Shown here: positions 1 through 8,608 of the stretch, piece after piece
How the letters are laid out: the number at the start of each line of letters is the position of its first letter
Position numbering within the stretch: the first letter of the stretch is position 1
NCBI GenBank assembly: GCA_020634755.1
Contig: JACKBC010000010.1
Coordinates: 97,801-161,800, forward strand
DNA: 64,000 nt
Source of the DNA: Caldilineaceae bacterium
GTDB taxonomy: Bacteria; Chloroflexota; Anaerolineae; Caldilineales; Caldilineaceae
Direction: 5' to 3'
Position numbers and translations under genes: made by a program
The notes under the pieces: model-generated
Database searches by the model: none
Told to the model about the DNA's origin: nothing
What the model saw: only the letters and a program-made list of their open reading frames with translations

Positions 1-858
1 GGGCGAGGCAGCTGCAATAACGGGGCGCGCCATGGCCAACATTTGATAGATTTTGCCCGGCACCACACGGCCCGCCTTTTCGCTGCTGCCAAAGTGACCG
101 CCCAAACAGATGTCGGCGGCGGCAATTTCGGCGGCAATGGTGGGCAGCGAAACCGGTGGCGCAAAGAGTATGTTGTCCAATTGCAGCTCAGTGGCCAGTT
201 GACGGGCGGCCATAAATTCAGGCCCATTGCCGATCAGCCGCAAGCAAATGGCTTCCTGCCGCAACTGGTCCGCCGCCCGAATGACCGTTTCCACACCGTG
301 CAGGGGCAAGTACGTGCTGTAATACAAAACCTGCGTGCAGCTTGCGTTTGGGGCAGGGGCGACGCGCGGCTGAAATATAGATTCCTGACAGCCCACCGGC
401 AGCGCACTCACTTTTTCAGCCGGCAGACCAAAGGTTTGCACAAAATAATCAACGTGGCGCGGCGTGTCCAACAGCACGTGTGATGCGGCGTGGGTTGTGG
501 CGCGATCCAGCCAAAAGGCGGCGCGGCCGGGCAGCGAATTGGGCGCAAAAAGCTGGCGGTCGAAACAGAGCGTGTCGTAGCTAGAGACGAAGGCATCAAA
601 CAAAATCGGTGTGTTCGTCAAGCGGCTGATCAGCGCTTGGATAAAGTGACCGTAAAAGCCCACGACAATCAGATCATAGCCGCCGCGCGCGACTTTGGGG
701 AGCGCCCGCACCGTCATCAAGAGGCTATTCCAGAAGAGGGAACGGGGCTCTGTGGTTGTCGCAATCACGTCCACCTGCGCAAAGCGCTGAAGCGCACGCA
801 GCAAAACCTCATTGCGCGCATAGCCAATTTCGCGCCCGGTGATCAGTAAAACTTTCAT
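1..858 (-). CDS. Glycosyltransferase family 4 (partial, runs off left edge)
   Basis: The reverse strand is open from an ATG at 858 to the window edge, 286 codons without a stop. The protein starts MKVLLITGREIGYARNEVLL and has the alternating hydrophobic/Gly pattern of a GT-B glycosyltransferase: an N-terminal Rossmann half with YDLIVVGFYGHF, a linker VSALPVGCQESIF near residue 155, then the nucleotide-sugar half with VLYYSTYLPLHGVET, LRLIGNGPEF and, at the edge, PGKIYQMLAMARPVIAA, which matches the end of the GT4 donor-binding region. It probably transfers a sugar from an activated donor to a surface polysaccharide or lipid at the cytoplasmic membrane. Family assignment is good. Donor and acceptor are unknown, and the C-terminus lies outside the window. 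The GT2 and methyltransferase genes after 3.6 kb suggest a shared polysaccharide role. Confidence 0.85.
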   Translation of the reverse strand, partial: MKVLLITGREIGYARNEVLLRALQRFAQVDVIATTTEPRSLFWNSLLMTVRALPKVARGGYDLIVVGFYGHFIQALISRLTNTPILFDAFVSSYDTLCFDRQLFAPNSLPGRAAFWLDRATTHAASHVLLDTPRHVDYFVQTFGLPAEKVSALPVGCQESIFQPRVAPAPNASCTQVLYYSTYLPLHGVETVIRAADQLRQEAICLRLIGNGPEFMAARQLATELQLDNILFAPPVSLPTIAAEIAAADICLGGHFGSSEKAGRVVPGKIYQMLAMARPVIAAASP

Positions 859-916
859 GCCCGCTATTGTACTCGATTTAACATAGTATCCATAGTACTT
901 GCCATGGAGTGCATGG

Positions 917-3424
917 CTACTTCTTGATGGCCGGCAGGTAGAGCAGCTGCTTGACTTCTGCTGAGCCTGGTCCGCCCTGGCCAGACCAAGCCGGGCGGCG
1001 GCCGGTGATGCCCAGATTGCGCAAAGACGAACCATCGGCGCGCACAATGTGGAGCTGAATCTCTTCGAGTTGGCTGGGATCCATATCGCGCTCAAAGATG
1101 ATCCAGTTGCCGTCGCTAGACCAGTTCGGGGCGCGCGAAACAACGCCGTCGGCGCCGTGCGTCAACTGGATGTAGTTGCCAAAGTCCCCATTTTCATCGA
1201 TCTCGGCTACCCAAATTTCATACTGGCCGCTAATGGGCGCAGCAAAGGCAATGCGGTTGTCGTCACGGGTCGGCGCAAAATCTGCATCGCGATAATCAGC
1301 CCCTTTTAGACAGTTCTTTTCATTGTTGCTCAAGTTGACAATGCAGAGATCGCCCGGCGTGGTGGAGCCAAAGCCCACCGTGTTACAAAAGCCCGTATAG
1401 CGGTAGACCATCCATTGGGGAAAGGCCGAAAGGGCAATCTCTGCCGAATAGTTGTAGTCGTCAATATAGCGTTTTTCGGTTGAAACCAGATAGTGCGGTT
1501 CCGAAACGGCACAAAGGCTGCCGTCAACCTGGATGAGGCTGCGACCGATAATGGCGCCAATATATTTCTCATTATTGGCATTATCCACCGGATCAAAGCT
1601 GGCAATGTCATAGTCGTCGAACAGATTTTCAGCCGTATAGATCAGCTTCACATCACCGCCCGCCACGCTCTGAGATGAGATTGTACTGTTGGCTTCATAG
1701 TAGATGCGGCTGCCATCGGGCGAAAAGCGCGGGCGTCTTCCCTCCCCTAGACTGCGTTCCACGGCAAAATCCGCAAAGTCGCGCAACCGCAATTCCTGAT
1801 TGACCACGTAGGCAATCGTCCCCTCAACGGGCAAGTCGGTTCCCACCGTGGCCTGTGCTTCGGCTCGTGCAGAAAGCGCACCCATATTGCCGGTTGAATC
1901 GACGGCAGCGACGCGATAGTAATAGAGCGTGTCATCCAGTTCCACATCGCGATAGGTGGTGGCCGGCACTATCACCGGCGTCACTTGGGCGTAGGTGCCG
2001 TTTGGATCGGTGCTGCGGAAGATGCGATAGCCCTGAACGCCGTTGGCGTCTGTGGCCGCCTCCCACATAAGCCGAATAGAAGTGTCGCCACCCACCGCTT
2101 CTAAATTTTGCGGCGTTGAGGGGGGAATGCCGTCCAGCACAAAATTGGCGCCAAAGATCTCCAAAGAAGTATTGCGGCTATCTTCCCAGACCAGATGGGC
2201 CGTGGTTGCTTCATCACGACCGGTGACGGCCAAGGATACATCCCATTGGTCAGCGCTGCTTGGGTATTCACCCGTGCCGTCTTCCACCGCAAGTTGAGAC
2301 CAGCTTTTGCCCTTGTCCAACGATGTGGAAAGATAGAGATCGCTGGCGCTAGAGAGCAGCTCGCGCACCCAACTCACCACAATTTGCCCATTAACATCCA
2401 CAGCCAGATCCCAATATTTGGCCTCACTGCTCTGCAATCTGGTTACGGAAGTTGATAGGCTCCAGGTCGCCCCGTTATCGTCCGAATAGCGAAAGAGCAC
2501 ATTTTTGTGGTCATCATTTTTGTTGACATAGATAGCATAGAGCAGGCCGTCGGCGCCAATATCTAGGCGCGGGCTGATGGCATCCGCATCGCTCAGCGGA
2601 AAATTGGCGCCAAAGGTCTTCCCGCCATCGCTGGAGCAAGCGCCCCAAAGGGCAAAGCGGTTGCGCTGATCTTCCCATGCTGCGCAGATTTTACCGCTGC
2701 TGGCCACCAGGCTCTTCAGCGGAACCGAGTTGTCCTGGCTGCCTTCGCCAAGGCGACCGACGCGCGGCTGGTCGTTGATTGTGGTGTGCGAAAGGAGTTG
2801 TAGATTTTGATCGTATACGTTTACATAGAGATCATAGCCAACGCTGCCGCCTAGCTCCCAATATTCATTATAGAGCAAAATGACGCGCCCGTTTGTTGGG
2901 TCAACCGCCACATGCGGGCGCCAGCGATCCTCGGCGCCTTCAAAGCCATCCACTACGGTGGAGACTGCAAAGGTCTGGCCGCCATCTACCGATTTCGCCA
3001 TGCGAATTTCATTAACCTGGTTGGAATCGGGTTTGTAAAAAAGATACCAGGTGATCCATATGGTTCCGTCCGGCCCCACTGCAATCTGCGGATGATCGCC
3101 CCAATCGTCATAATCGACCTTGCCCACGCGCACATTGGCGCTCCACGTCTGGCCCCTATCGGTCGATTTGGCAAAATAGATCTGGCGAAAATTGTCGAAT
3201 GGATTATCATCGCGCCCATCGCCCCAGACGGCGTAGATGGTGTCATCTTGGGCCACAACGTCTGTCCCATCTAAACTACTTCCGTTGAGTCCGGCATCGG
3301 TAATTGCCACGTTATGGCCCACGACAATTGCGCCGGCTTGGACGCTGGACACGGGCTGCCACAACATTCCGACAAGCGCCAACAGAAATGCGCCATAACG
3401 CATGGCGCGATATGCTGCGTGCAT
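917..3424 (-). CDS. Large secreted BNR/sialidase-like, fibronectin III and TolB-like beta-propeller protein
   Basis: This 835-residue protein has an N-terminal signal peptide (MHAAYRAMRYGAFLLALVGM, cleavage after about residue 30 at SVQA). The start at 3424 is preferred over an ATG at 3463 because GGAGAAACT lies just upstream. Residues about 40-430 hold repeated Asp-box/BNR blades (STDRGQTWS, SVDGGQTF, SSDGGKTFG, SDDNGATWS, SLDKGKSWS). Residues about 440-530 form a fibronectin type III domain (TPQNLEAVGG ... YYYRVAAVD). The rest resembles a TolB-like propeller (RRPRFSPDGSRIYY, APNWSSDGNWIIF). The extreme C-terminus is LLYLPAIKK. It is probably exported and binds or reads extracellular glycans, but the sialidase catalytic residues cannot be confirmed by eye, so an enzymatic role is not claimed. 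Confidence 0.85.
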   Translation of the reverse strand: MHAAYRAMRYGAFLLALVGMLWQPVSSVQAGAIVVGHNVAITDAGLNGSSLDGTDVVAQDDTIYAVWGDGRDDNPFDNFRQIYFAKSTDRGQTWSANVRVGKVDYDDWGDHPQIAVGPDGTIWITWYLFYKPDSNQVNEIRMAKSVDGGQTFAVSTVVDGFEGAEDRWRPHVAVDPTNGRVILLYNEYWELGGSVGYDLYVNVYDQNLQLLSHTTINDQPRVGRLGEGSQDNSVPLKSLVASSGKICAAWEDQRNRFALWGACSSDGGKTFGANFPLSDADAISPRLDIGADGLLYAIYVNKNDDHKNVLFRYSDDNGATWSLSTSVTRLQSSEAKYWDLAVDVNGQIVVSWVRELLSSASDLYLSTSLDKGKSWSQLAVEDGTGEYPSSADQWDVSLAVTGRDEATTAHLVWEDSRNTSLEIFGANFVLDGIPPSTPQNLEAVGGDTSIRLMWEAATDANGVQGYRIFRSTDPNGTYAQVTPVIVPATTYRDVELDDTLYYYRVAAVDSTGNMGALSARAEAQATVGTDLPVEGTIAYVVNQELRLRDFADFAVERSLGEGRRPRFSPDGSRIYYEANSTISSQSVAGGDVKLIYTAENLFDDYDIASFDPVDNANNEKYIGAIIGRSLIQVDGSLCAVSEPHYLVSTEKRYIDDYNYSAEIALSAFPQWMVYRYTGFCNTVGFGSTTPGDLCIVNLSNNEKNCLKGADYRDADFAPTRDDNRIAFAAPISGQYEIWVAEIDENGDFGNYIQLTHGADGVVSRAPNWSSDGNWIIFERDMDPSQLEEIQLHIVRADGSSLRNLGITGRRPAWSGQGGPGSAEVKQLLYLPAIKK

Positions 3425-3605
3425 AGTTTCTCCATAGATATGCCGCGCTATTTGAAGACGCAATCCGTACCGAACGTCAAGCGCTGGCCCGTTTGCGTTT
3501 TCAATGTAACGGCTGTTTGAGTGAGCTTTCTTGGGTGGGTTAGGATATAACTTTCAACAAGTGGGTGGTTGGTCTCAAAGTCAGATATTGGTATATTATG
3601 AAAAG

Positions 3606-4550
3606 ATGATACACTCAATTTGTGTCGTTGTCATAAATTGGAATCTGGCCGCTATGACCGTGGAATGTGTGCAGTCTCTACTCTCGGCCCATCTGCACAA
3701 GGGTGACGCTCAATCGCCGCGCGCCATGGTGCGGAAAATCATTGTGGTAGACAATGGCTCCACTGATGATTCGATTGCCATATTGGAAAGCAAATTGGGT
3801 TCGCTGGTGGAGCTGATCGCCTGTCCCCAGAATTTGGGCTTTGCCGGCGGCAATAATCTGGCCATTCAGCACGCGCTCAAAAGTGATGCCGATTGGCTGC
3901 TGCTAATCAACAACGACACCTGCGTAGCGCCGGATTTTTTTACCCAACTGGCCGCGGCGCACGGCGCAAATCCCCATTGGTCCATGATGGCGCCGCTGAT
4001 TCTGTATGATCCAGAGGTGCCGGGCAACCCAGCCAACACCATCTGGTCACTGGGGGATCGGCTGCTGCCGGGCACGCTGATCACGCGTGGGCTGTGGCGC
4101 AACCAAACCGTACCGCCGGATCTGCCCACCTTTATTGACGTAGACTTTTTAAACGCGTGTGCTCTGTTGATCCACCGCACGGTCTTTGAAAGAATTGGCC
4201 TCTTTGACACCAGCTATTTTATGTATGCCGAAGACGTGGACTTTTGCTGGCGGGCGCGGCGGGCCGGCTTCAAAATGGGCTGCGCTACGCAGGCGCGCAT
4301 GTGGCACAAAGTGTCGGCCAGCACCGGCGTGCACCATCCGCAAAGCCGCTATTGGCGCACCAGCAATCAGATTCGCTTCTATCGTCAATATGCAACGCTG
4401 TGGCAGCGCCCGCTGCTCTTTGGCTTTACGCTGGCCCGCACGCTTTTGACTATGGGGCGGGATCTCGTATCGCGGCGCACCCATGCCGCCCGCAGCACCG
4501 GACGCGGCTGGATAGACGGCTGGTTTGGGCGTAGTCAGCTAGTCAGCTAG
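3606..4550 (+). CDS. Glycosyltransferase family 2
   Basis: This 314-residue GT-A fold enzyme starts MIHSICVVVINWNLAAMTVE, the typical GT2 strand-helix opening, followed by IIVVDNGSTDDSI and LINNDTCVAPDFF, whose DxD-like acids bind the metal and nucleotide sugar. Later motifs NACALLIHRTVFERIGLFD and YAEDVDFCWRARRAGF match the rhamnosyltransferase-like subgroup, with EDVDFCWR as the probable catalytic-base region. An in-frame ATG exists at 3531, but 3606 starts right at the conserved fold and is preferred; neither start has a strong ribosome site. No signal peptide is seen, so it is a cytoplasmic or membrane-associated enzyme. The genes after it include two methyltransferases and a flippase-like protein, which suggests a polysaccharide assembly cluster. 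Confidence 0.9.
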   Translation: MIHSICVVVINWNLAAMTVECVQSLLSAHLHKGDAQSPRAMVRKIIVVDNGSTDDSIAILESKLGSLVELIACPQNLGFAGGNNLAIQHALKSDADWLLLINNDTCVAPDFFTQLAAAHGANPHWSMMAPLILYDPEVPGNPANTIWSLGDRLLPGTLITRGLWRNQTVPPDLPTFIDVDFLNACALLIHRTVFERIGLFDTSYFMYAEDVDFCWRARRAGFKMGCATQARMWHKVSASTGVHHPQSRYWRTSNQIRFYRQYATLWQRPLLFGFTLARTLLTMGRDLVSRRTHAARSTGRGWIDGWFGRSQLVS

Positions 4551-4592
4551 TCAGTTTATCAGTCGCAATGCTGATCGCTGAAATGCTGACGG
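4531..4592. repeat. Intercistronic word repeat W1
   Basis: The gap between the GT2 and M42 genes carries repeated copies of the words GTCAGCTA and TCAGT, followed by GCTGATCGCTGA and GCTGAC, so the two halves can pair through CAGC/GCTG words. The first words lie inside the last codons of the GT2 gene. It is one of ten such gap-filling repeats in the window (see findings). Confidence 0.6.
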
Positions 4593-4611
4593 CTTTACAA
4601 AGGAAAATACA

Positions 4612-5682
4612 ATGACATCATCTACCACTCATCCCCTGTTGACCGAAAACCCGAGCCTGGCCATTTTCACCGATCTGTTGAGCGTTCCTTCGCCGTCTGG
4701 CCACGAAGGCGGCGTGGCCGCTAAGGTGCGCGCCCGGCTGGAAGCATTGGGCTATGCGCATGAAACCGATGGCGCGGGCAATGTGTTGGTGCGGCTTGCC
4801 GGGCAAGACGCCAACGCACCGCTGCTCTGTTTGGCGTCGCACATGGACGAGATTGGCTTTGTGGTGACCAGTATTGAACAAGACGGTGCGCTGCGCGTCA
4901 TGCGTTCCGGCGGCCTCTATCCGTGGAAGCTGGGCGAAGGTCCGGTGGAAGTGCTGGGTGATCGCGACTCGATTATTGGCGTGCTGGCCATGGGCTCCAC
5001 GCACACGGCGGCCCGCAGCTCCGCCATAGAGTGGAGCGACGTGCGCATATTGACCGGTCTGTCGCCGGCGGAATTGGCGGCGGCGGGCATCCGCCCCGGC
5101 TCGCCCGGGGTGCCCACGCGCCAAACCGTGGGTCCCGTTATCTTTGGCCGCACGGCGGATCCGCTGGTTGGCGCCTGGACCTTTGATGACCGCATGGGCG
5201 TGGTGGCGCTGCTGCGGCTCCTGACGGAACTCAAAGAGCACAACTTGCAGCCCGTGCGACCCACGCTGATTGCGTTTACGGTCAGTGAAGAGGTGGGCGG
5301 TCTGGGCGCCAAAGTGGTGGCTCATCGCGAGCAGCCCGAAACTTTTATCGCCGTGGATGGCTCGCCCATTCCGCCCGGCGCGCCGCTGGAAATTGATGGT
5401 CGCCCCGGCATTTGGAGCAAAGATCGGCTGGCGCCGTATGATGCGCGCTTGCTGCAAGATTTACTGGCGGCGGCCGAGCGCGCCGGCACCCAGCTTCAGC
5501 CCGTCGCTTTCGATAGCGCGGCCAGCGATGCCAGCCTGGTCTACGCGGCGGGCTTGACCCAGCGCATTGCCTGCATGGGGCAGGTGCGCGAAAACAGCCA
5601 CGGCTATGAGGTGGCGCGGGTGTCGGTGTTCGAGAATGTGGTGCGCACGTTGGTCGAATTCGTAATAACCTGGAGAGGATGA
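4612..5682 (+). CDS. M42 family metallo-aminopeptidase (glutamyl aminopeptidase/endoglucanase-like)
   Basis: This 356-residue cytoplasmic enzyme shows the M42 co-catalytic metal site in order: SHMDEIGFVV (H77 and D79), FDDRMGV (bridging Asp), SEEVGGLGA (catalytic base Glu and metal Glu), AVDGSP (Asp) and SHGYEVARV near the C-terminus (His). Length and motif order are usual for the family, which removes N-terminal residues from peptides in large self-compartmentalised assemblies. AAAGGA lies about 9 bases before the ATG. The gene follows the GT2 gene after a gap filled by a word repeat and precedes a methyltransferase. The substrate cannot be told from sequence; the family includes glutamyl, leucyl and lysyl aminopeptidases. 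No link to polysaccharide synthesis is evident beyond position. Confidence 0.93.
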   Translation: MTSSTTHPLLTENPSLAIFTDLLSVPSPSGHEGGVAAKVRARLEALGYAHETDGAGNVLVRLAGQDANAPLLCLASHMDEIGFVVTSIEQDGALRVMRSGGLYPWKLGEGPVEVLGDRDSIIGVLAMGSTHTAARSSAIEWSDVRILTGLSPAELAAAGIRPGSPGVPTRQTVGPVIFGRTADPLVGAWTFDDRMGVVALLRLLTELKEHNLQPVRPTLIAFTVSEEVGGLGAKVVAHREQPETFIAVDGSPIPPGAPLEIDGRPGIWSKDRLAPYDARLLQDLLAAAERAGTQLQPVAFDSAASDASLVYAAGLTQRIACMGQVRENSHGYEVARVSVFENVVRTLVEFVITWRG

Positions 5683-5694
5683 GCCGGGTGCAAA

Positions 5695-5752
5695 GGTGAG
5701 TGGGTGAAAAGGTGACATCGGCACGGCCCAGTCACCTTTTCACCCGCTCACC
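5695..5752. repeat. Intercistronic inverted repeat W2
   Basis: Positions 5695-5716 and 5731-5752 are inverted copies matching at 21 of 22 bases, with a 14-base loop. Each arm is built from GGTGA and GGGTGAAAA words. It fills the gap between the M42 peptidase and the first methyltransferase. It has no T-run, so it is not a classical terminator; an mRNA-processing or stability hairpin is possible. Confidence 0.85.
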
Positions 5753-5779
5753 CGGTCAGCTATTTACATGGAAGAGAGC

Positions 5780-6709
5780 ATGGAAGAAACAACGTGTAAC
5801 TTGTGTGGCGGCGCAACCAACACGCCGTTCGCCACCGTGGTGGATCTGCTGCTGGAGCGGCTGGACGTGACGGCCGCGCTGGTGCAGTGCCGCCAGTGCG
5901 GATTGGTCTATCAGAATCCACGGCCCACGTTGGCCGAGATGGGACAGCACTATCCGCCCGAGTATGATTCGTATGTGGATCATGCGGTGCAAAAGCGCAA
6001 TCCGCTGCTGCAGCGGGCCATTGATTATGGCTTTAACAAGCGCTGCCGCTATGTGACCAAGCGCAAGGCGCAGGGCAAATTGCTCGACATTGGCTGTGCG
6101 GCCGGTTCGTTTTTATTGGCCATGCAGCGACAGGGCAATTGGCGGGTACAGGGCGTGGAGATTACGCCGGCGGTGGCGCAGATGGCGCGTGAACGGCACG
6201 GGCTCGACGTCTTTACCGGCACATTGGAAGAAGCCCATTTTGCCGACGCCAGCTTTGATGCCGTCACCATGTGGGACGTGCTGGAGCATCTGCACGATCC
6301 GCTGGCCGGTTTGCAGGAGATTCACCGCATTCTCAAGCCCGATGGCGTGTTGGTGATTCGCGTGCCCAACTTGGCCAGTTGGGACGCCAAGCTTTTTGGC
6401 GCGGCTTGGGCCGGGCTGGATGCACCGCGGCATCTCTATGTATTTACGCCGCAGACGCTTTCGGATATGCTGGCCAAGGCCGGCTTTGAGACGCTGGAGC
6501 ATTCGTGCGCCATTGGCAGCTATGTAACTTTTGTGTTGAGCGTGCGCTTCTGGCTGACGCAGCGAGGCGCCAGTGCGGTCACCAAGCAACGGGTGATGGG
6601 TCTTCTGTATCACCCGCTGGCGCGGCTGATCAGCGCCCCATTTTTCTCGATTCCCACGCTCTTTAAAACCGGGCCGCTGGTCGTGACGACGGCGCGCAAG
6701 AAGGGTTAA
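5780..6709 (+). CDS. Class I SAM-dependent methyltransferase with N-terminal zinc ribbon
   Basis: The N-terminus holds two Cys pairs (CNLCGG and CRQCGLVYQNPRP) that probably form a zinc-binding ribbon, as in the sugar C-methyltransferase group. It is followed by a Rossmann methyltransferase core with SAM-binding motif I LLDIGCAAGSFLLAM, the acidic post-I loop VQGVEITP and motif IV AVTMWDVLEHL. The C-terminal part is amphipathic (FWLTQRG ... PFFSIPTLF). An upstream ATG at 5768 is possible, but GAAGAGAG directly before 5780 favours the shorter, 309-residue form. It probably methylates a sugar or lipid precursor in the surrounding polysaccharide cluster; the substrate is unknown. The next gene begins 2 bases after its stop, so the two are very likely one operon. 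Confidence 0.88.
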   Translation: MEETTCNLCGGATNTPFATVVDLLLERLDVTAALVQCRQCGLVYQNPRPTLAEMGQHYPPEYDSYVDHAVQKRNPLLQRAIDYGFNKRCRYVTKRKAQGKLLDIGCAAGSFLLAMQRQGNWRVQGVEITPAVAQMARERHGLDVFTGTLEEAHFADASFDAVTMWDVLEHLHDPLAGLQEIHRILKPDGVLVIRVPNLASWDAKLFGAAWAGLDAPRHLYVFTPQTLSDMLAKAGFETLEHSCAIGSYVTFVLSVRFWLTQRGASAVTKQRVMGLLYHPLARLISAPFFSIPTLFKTGPLVVTTARKKG

Positions 6710-6711
6710 TT

Positions 6712-7485
6712 ATGTTAGAGATTCGACATCGCTCTGTGATTGAAGGGACCACGCAGGACGCATATGATGCGTTTTATCAGGAGCGCGAGTTGCTTATGCG
6801 CGACTCATTTTACATGTGGCTGATCGAGCTGCTGGAGCCGACGCCGGGCCGCGACCTGCTGGATATTTCGTGTGGACACGGGCGGCTGGTGCAGCTGGCC
6901 ATGCGCAAAGGGCTACACGCCATCGGGCTTGACTTTTCGATTGCAGGCATGGAACGCGGCATCAAAAAGACGCCCAAGGCGCGCTGGGTCAATGGCGATG
7001 GTGAGCAAATGCCGTTTGCCGACGCCTCTATGGACTACATTACCCACATTGGCAGCCTGGAGCATTACCTAACGCCGGCGCGGGGGGCGGCGGAAATTGC
7101 GCGGCTGCTCAAGCCAGAGGGCAAGGCGTGCATTTTGCTGCCCAATGCGTTTGGGCTTTTTGGCAACATCCGCTATGTGCGGCGCACCGGCGAAATCTTT
7201 GATGATCGACAGCCGCTGCAGCGCTACGCCACCCGCGCCACCTGGGAGATGCTGCTGACGCAAGGCGGTTTGCAGATCGACCAGCTCATTCCATGGGGCG
7301 AAGTGAATCGACCGCGCACCGTGCGCGATTTCCTCTGGACGTTATGCCGGCCCCAAAAAGGCGTGCGCGCGCTGTTGGCCGCCATGACGCCCATCAATCT
7401 GACCAATCACTTTATCTTTATTTGCCGGCGGGCGCCGATACAGCCGACGTTCGTTCATTATCCCATGTTGCCTCCCGTCCCATGA
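6712..7485 (+). CDS. Class I SAM-dependent methyltransferase
   Basis: This 257-residue protein has a clear methyltransferase core: LLDISCGHGRLVQLA (motif I, SAM glycine loop), AIGLDFSIAGM (acidic residue that contacts the ribose), NGDGEQMPFADASMD and YITHIGSLEHYL (motif IV), then LKPEGKACILLPN. It lacks the zinc ribbon of the gene before it. The start lies 2 bases after the preceding stop with AAGAAGG as ribosome site, and its end overlaps the next gene by 4 bases (ATGA), so the three genes are translationally coupled. The substrate is unknown. Polyprenyl or sugar-linked acceptors are plausible given the neighbouring glycosyltransferases and flippase-like protein. Confidence 0.9.
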   Translation: MLEIRHRSVIEGTTQDAYDAFYQERELLMRDSFYMWLIELLEPTPGRDLLDISCGHGRLVQLAMRKGLHAIGLDFSIAGMERGIKKTPKARWVNGDGEQMPFADASMDYITHIGSLEHYLTPARGAAEIARLLKPEGKACILLPNAFGLFGNIRYVRRTGEIFDDRQPLQRYATRATWEMLLTQGGLQIDQLIPWGEVNRPRTVRDFLWTLCRPQKGVRALLAAMTPINLTNHFIFICRRAPIQPTFVHYPMLPPVP

Positions 7486-8396
7486 CGTCCGAAGCGCTAT
7501 TCTCCAAATTGACCGGCCCCAATCTACGCAAAGCGTTGACCGCGCTGGCGGCGCTGCTCATCTCAGCGGTGGTGCTGGGGCTGCTGCTCTATCGCGAACG
7601 GGCGGTGCTGCTGCAATACGATTGGCGACTGCGCTGGGAATTTGTGGGCGCTTCTTTGCTGTTGATGGTGCTGGGCATGGTGCTGGCGGGATGGGTCTGG
7701 GCCAGCATGATGCAGAGCTTGGGCAGCCACGTGGCCTTTCGGCTACACATGCGCTATTTTGCCATTTCGCACTTGGCGCGGCGGCTGCCCGGCACCATTT
7801 GGTATGTGGCCGGGCGCGGCTATTTATACCGGCAGCAGGGTGAATCGGTGCGGTTGGTGACGGCGGCCACCGGCGTGGAGCTGGTGATCAGCGTGTTGGC
7901 GGGCAGCCTGACGACGCTCTTTTGCGCGGCCTATGCGTTGGTGACGCTGCAACGTTCACAGTGGATTGGGCTGGTGGTGGTGGTGGGATTGGGGCTGATG
8001 GCCATCCATCCCCGCGCCATCAATTGGCTGCTGCTGAAAATTGGCCGGCAGCCTGCCCCCAATCTGCACTATGGGCGGGTGCTGAGCTGGCTGGTGGGGT
8101 ACGTTGTACTCTATGTGTTGGGCGGGGTCATGTTCTTTTGGATCGGCAACGCGGTCACACCCATTGCGGCGCGCCATTTTCCCTATGTGTTGGGCAGTTG
8201 GACGCTGGTCAGCACGCTGTCGGTGCTGGTCTTTTTTCTGCCTTCGAACTTGGGCTTCACCGAAGTGGGGCTGAGCCTGCTATTGGCCAATCTCATTCCA
8301 TCATCGTTTGCGGTGTTAATTGCCGTGCTGTCGCGGCTGCTGATGACGCTCTATGAGATCGTGGGGGCGGGGATTATGGTGCTGCTGTTTAAGTAA
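7482..8396 (+). CDS. Lysylphosphatidylglycerol synthase TM-domain family (UPF0104) membrane protein
   Basis: This 304-residue integral membrane protein has about eight hydrophobic segments, starting with LTALAALLISAVVLGLLLY. It carries the UPF0104/AglD-type signatures YFAISHLARRLPGTIWYVAGR (a shortened N-terminal P-G-x-W motif) and FFLPSNLGFTEVGLSLLLA. The start at 7482 is chosen because it overlaps the preceding stop as ATGA; upstream in-frame starts would lie deep inside the methyltransferase gene. Members of this family are often found in glycolipid and polysaccharide loci and are thought to be flippases or lipid modifiers. The aminoacyl-transferase domain of full MprF is absent. A role in moving or modifying the lipid-linked product of this cluster is inferred. 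Confidence 0.85.
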   Translation: MTSEALFSKLTGPNLRKALTALAALLISAVVLGLLLYRERAVLLQYDWRLRWEFVGASLLLMVLGMVLAGWVWASMMQSLGSHVAFRLHMRYFAISHLARRLPGTIWYVAGRGYLYRQQGESVRLVTAATGVELVISVLAGSLTTLFCAAYALVTLQRSQWIGLVVVVGLGLMAIHPRAINWLLLKIGRQPAPNLHYGRVLSWLVGYVVLYVLGGVMFFWIGNAVTPIAARHFPYVLGSWTLVSTLSVLVFFLPSNLGFTEVGLSLLLANLIPSSFAVLIAVLSRLLMTLYEIVGAGIMVLLFK

Positions 8397-8539
8397 TTTT
8401 CCTGAAAATTTTTACGGCTCTTTAGGATAGGGGTGACCGCTTTGGCTTCGCCAAGCACAGCCGACGCTACAGTGGCGCTCATCTGTCCACCGCCCAGATC
8501 CAGTTGCGCCATCTTTGCAACGCACATCAAAACGTGCAG

Positions 8540-8600
8540 AGAAGCCAGGTTTTGCAACAGACGTGCATCATGTTGATACGCGCTGGAAAACCTGGCTTCT
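8540..8600. repeat. Inverted repeat between convergent genes
   Basis: Positions 8540-8553 and 8587-8600 are a perfect 14-bp inverted repeat around 33 bases. They lie just past the end of the M19 dipeptidase gene, between convergent genes. A smaller hairpin with arms GCTTGGC/GCCAAGC-like words is nearby at about 8440-8457. The repeat has no long T-tract. A bidirectional transcript end is possible. Confidence 0.55.
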
Positions 8601-8608
8601 CCTCTCCA

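Noticed and set aside
4618..5457. A 279-codon frame antisense to the M42 peptidase gene
   Set aside because: It is the high-GC shadow of a clear enzyme, has a His/Arg/Gln-rich composition and no recognisable domain or ribosome site.
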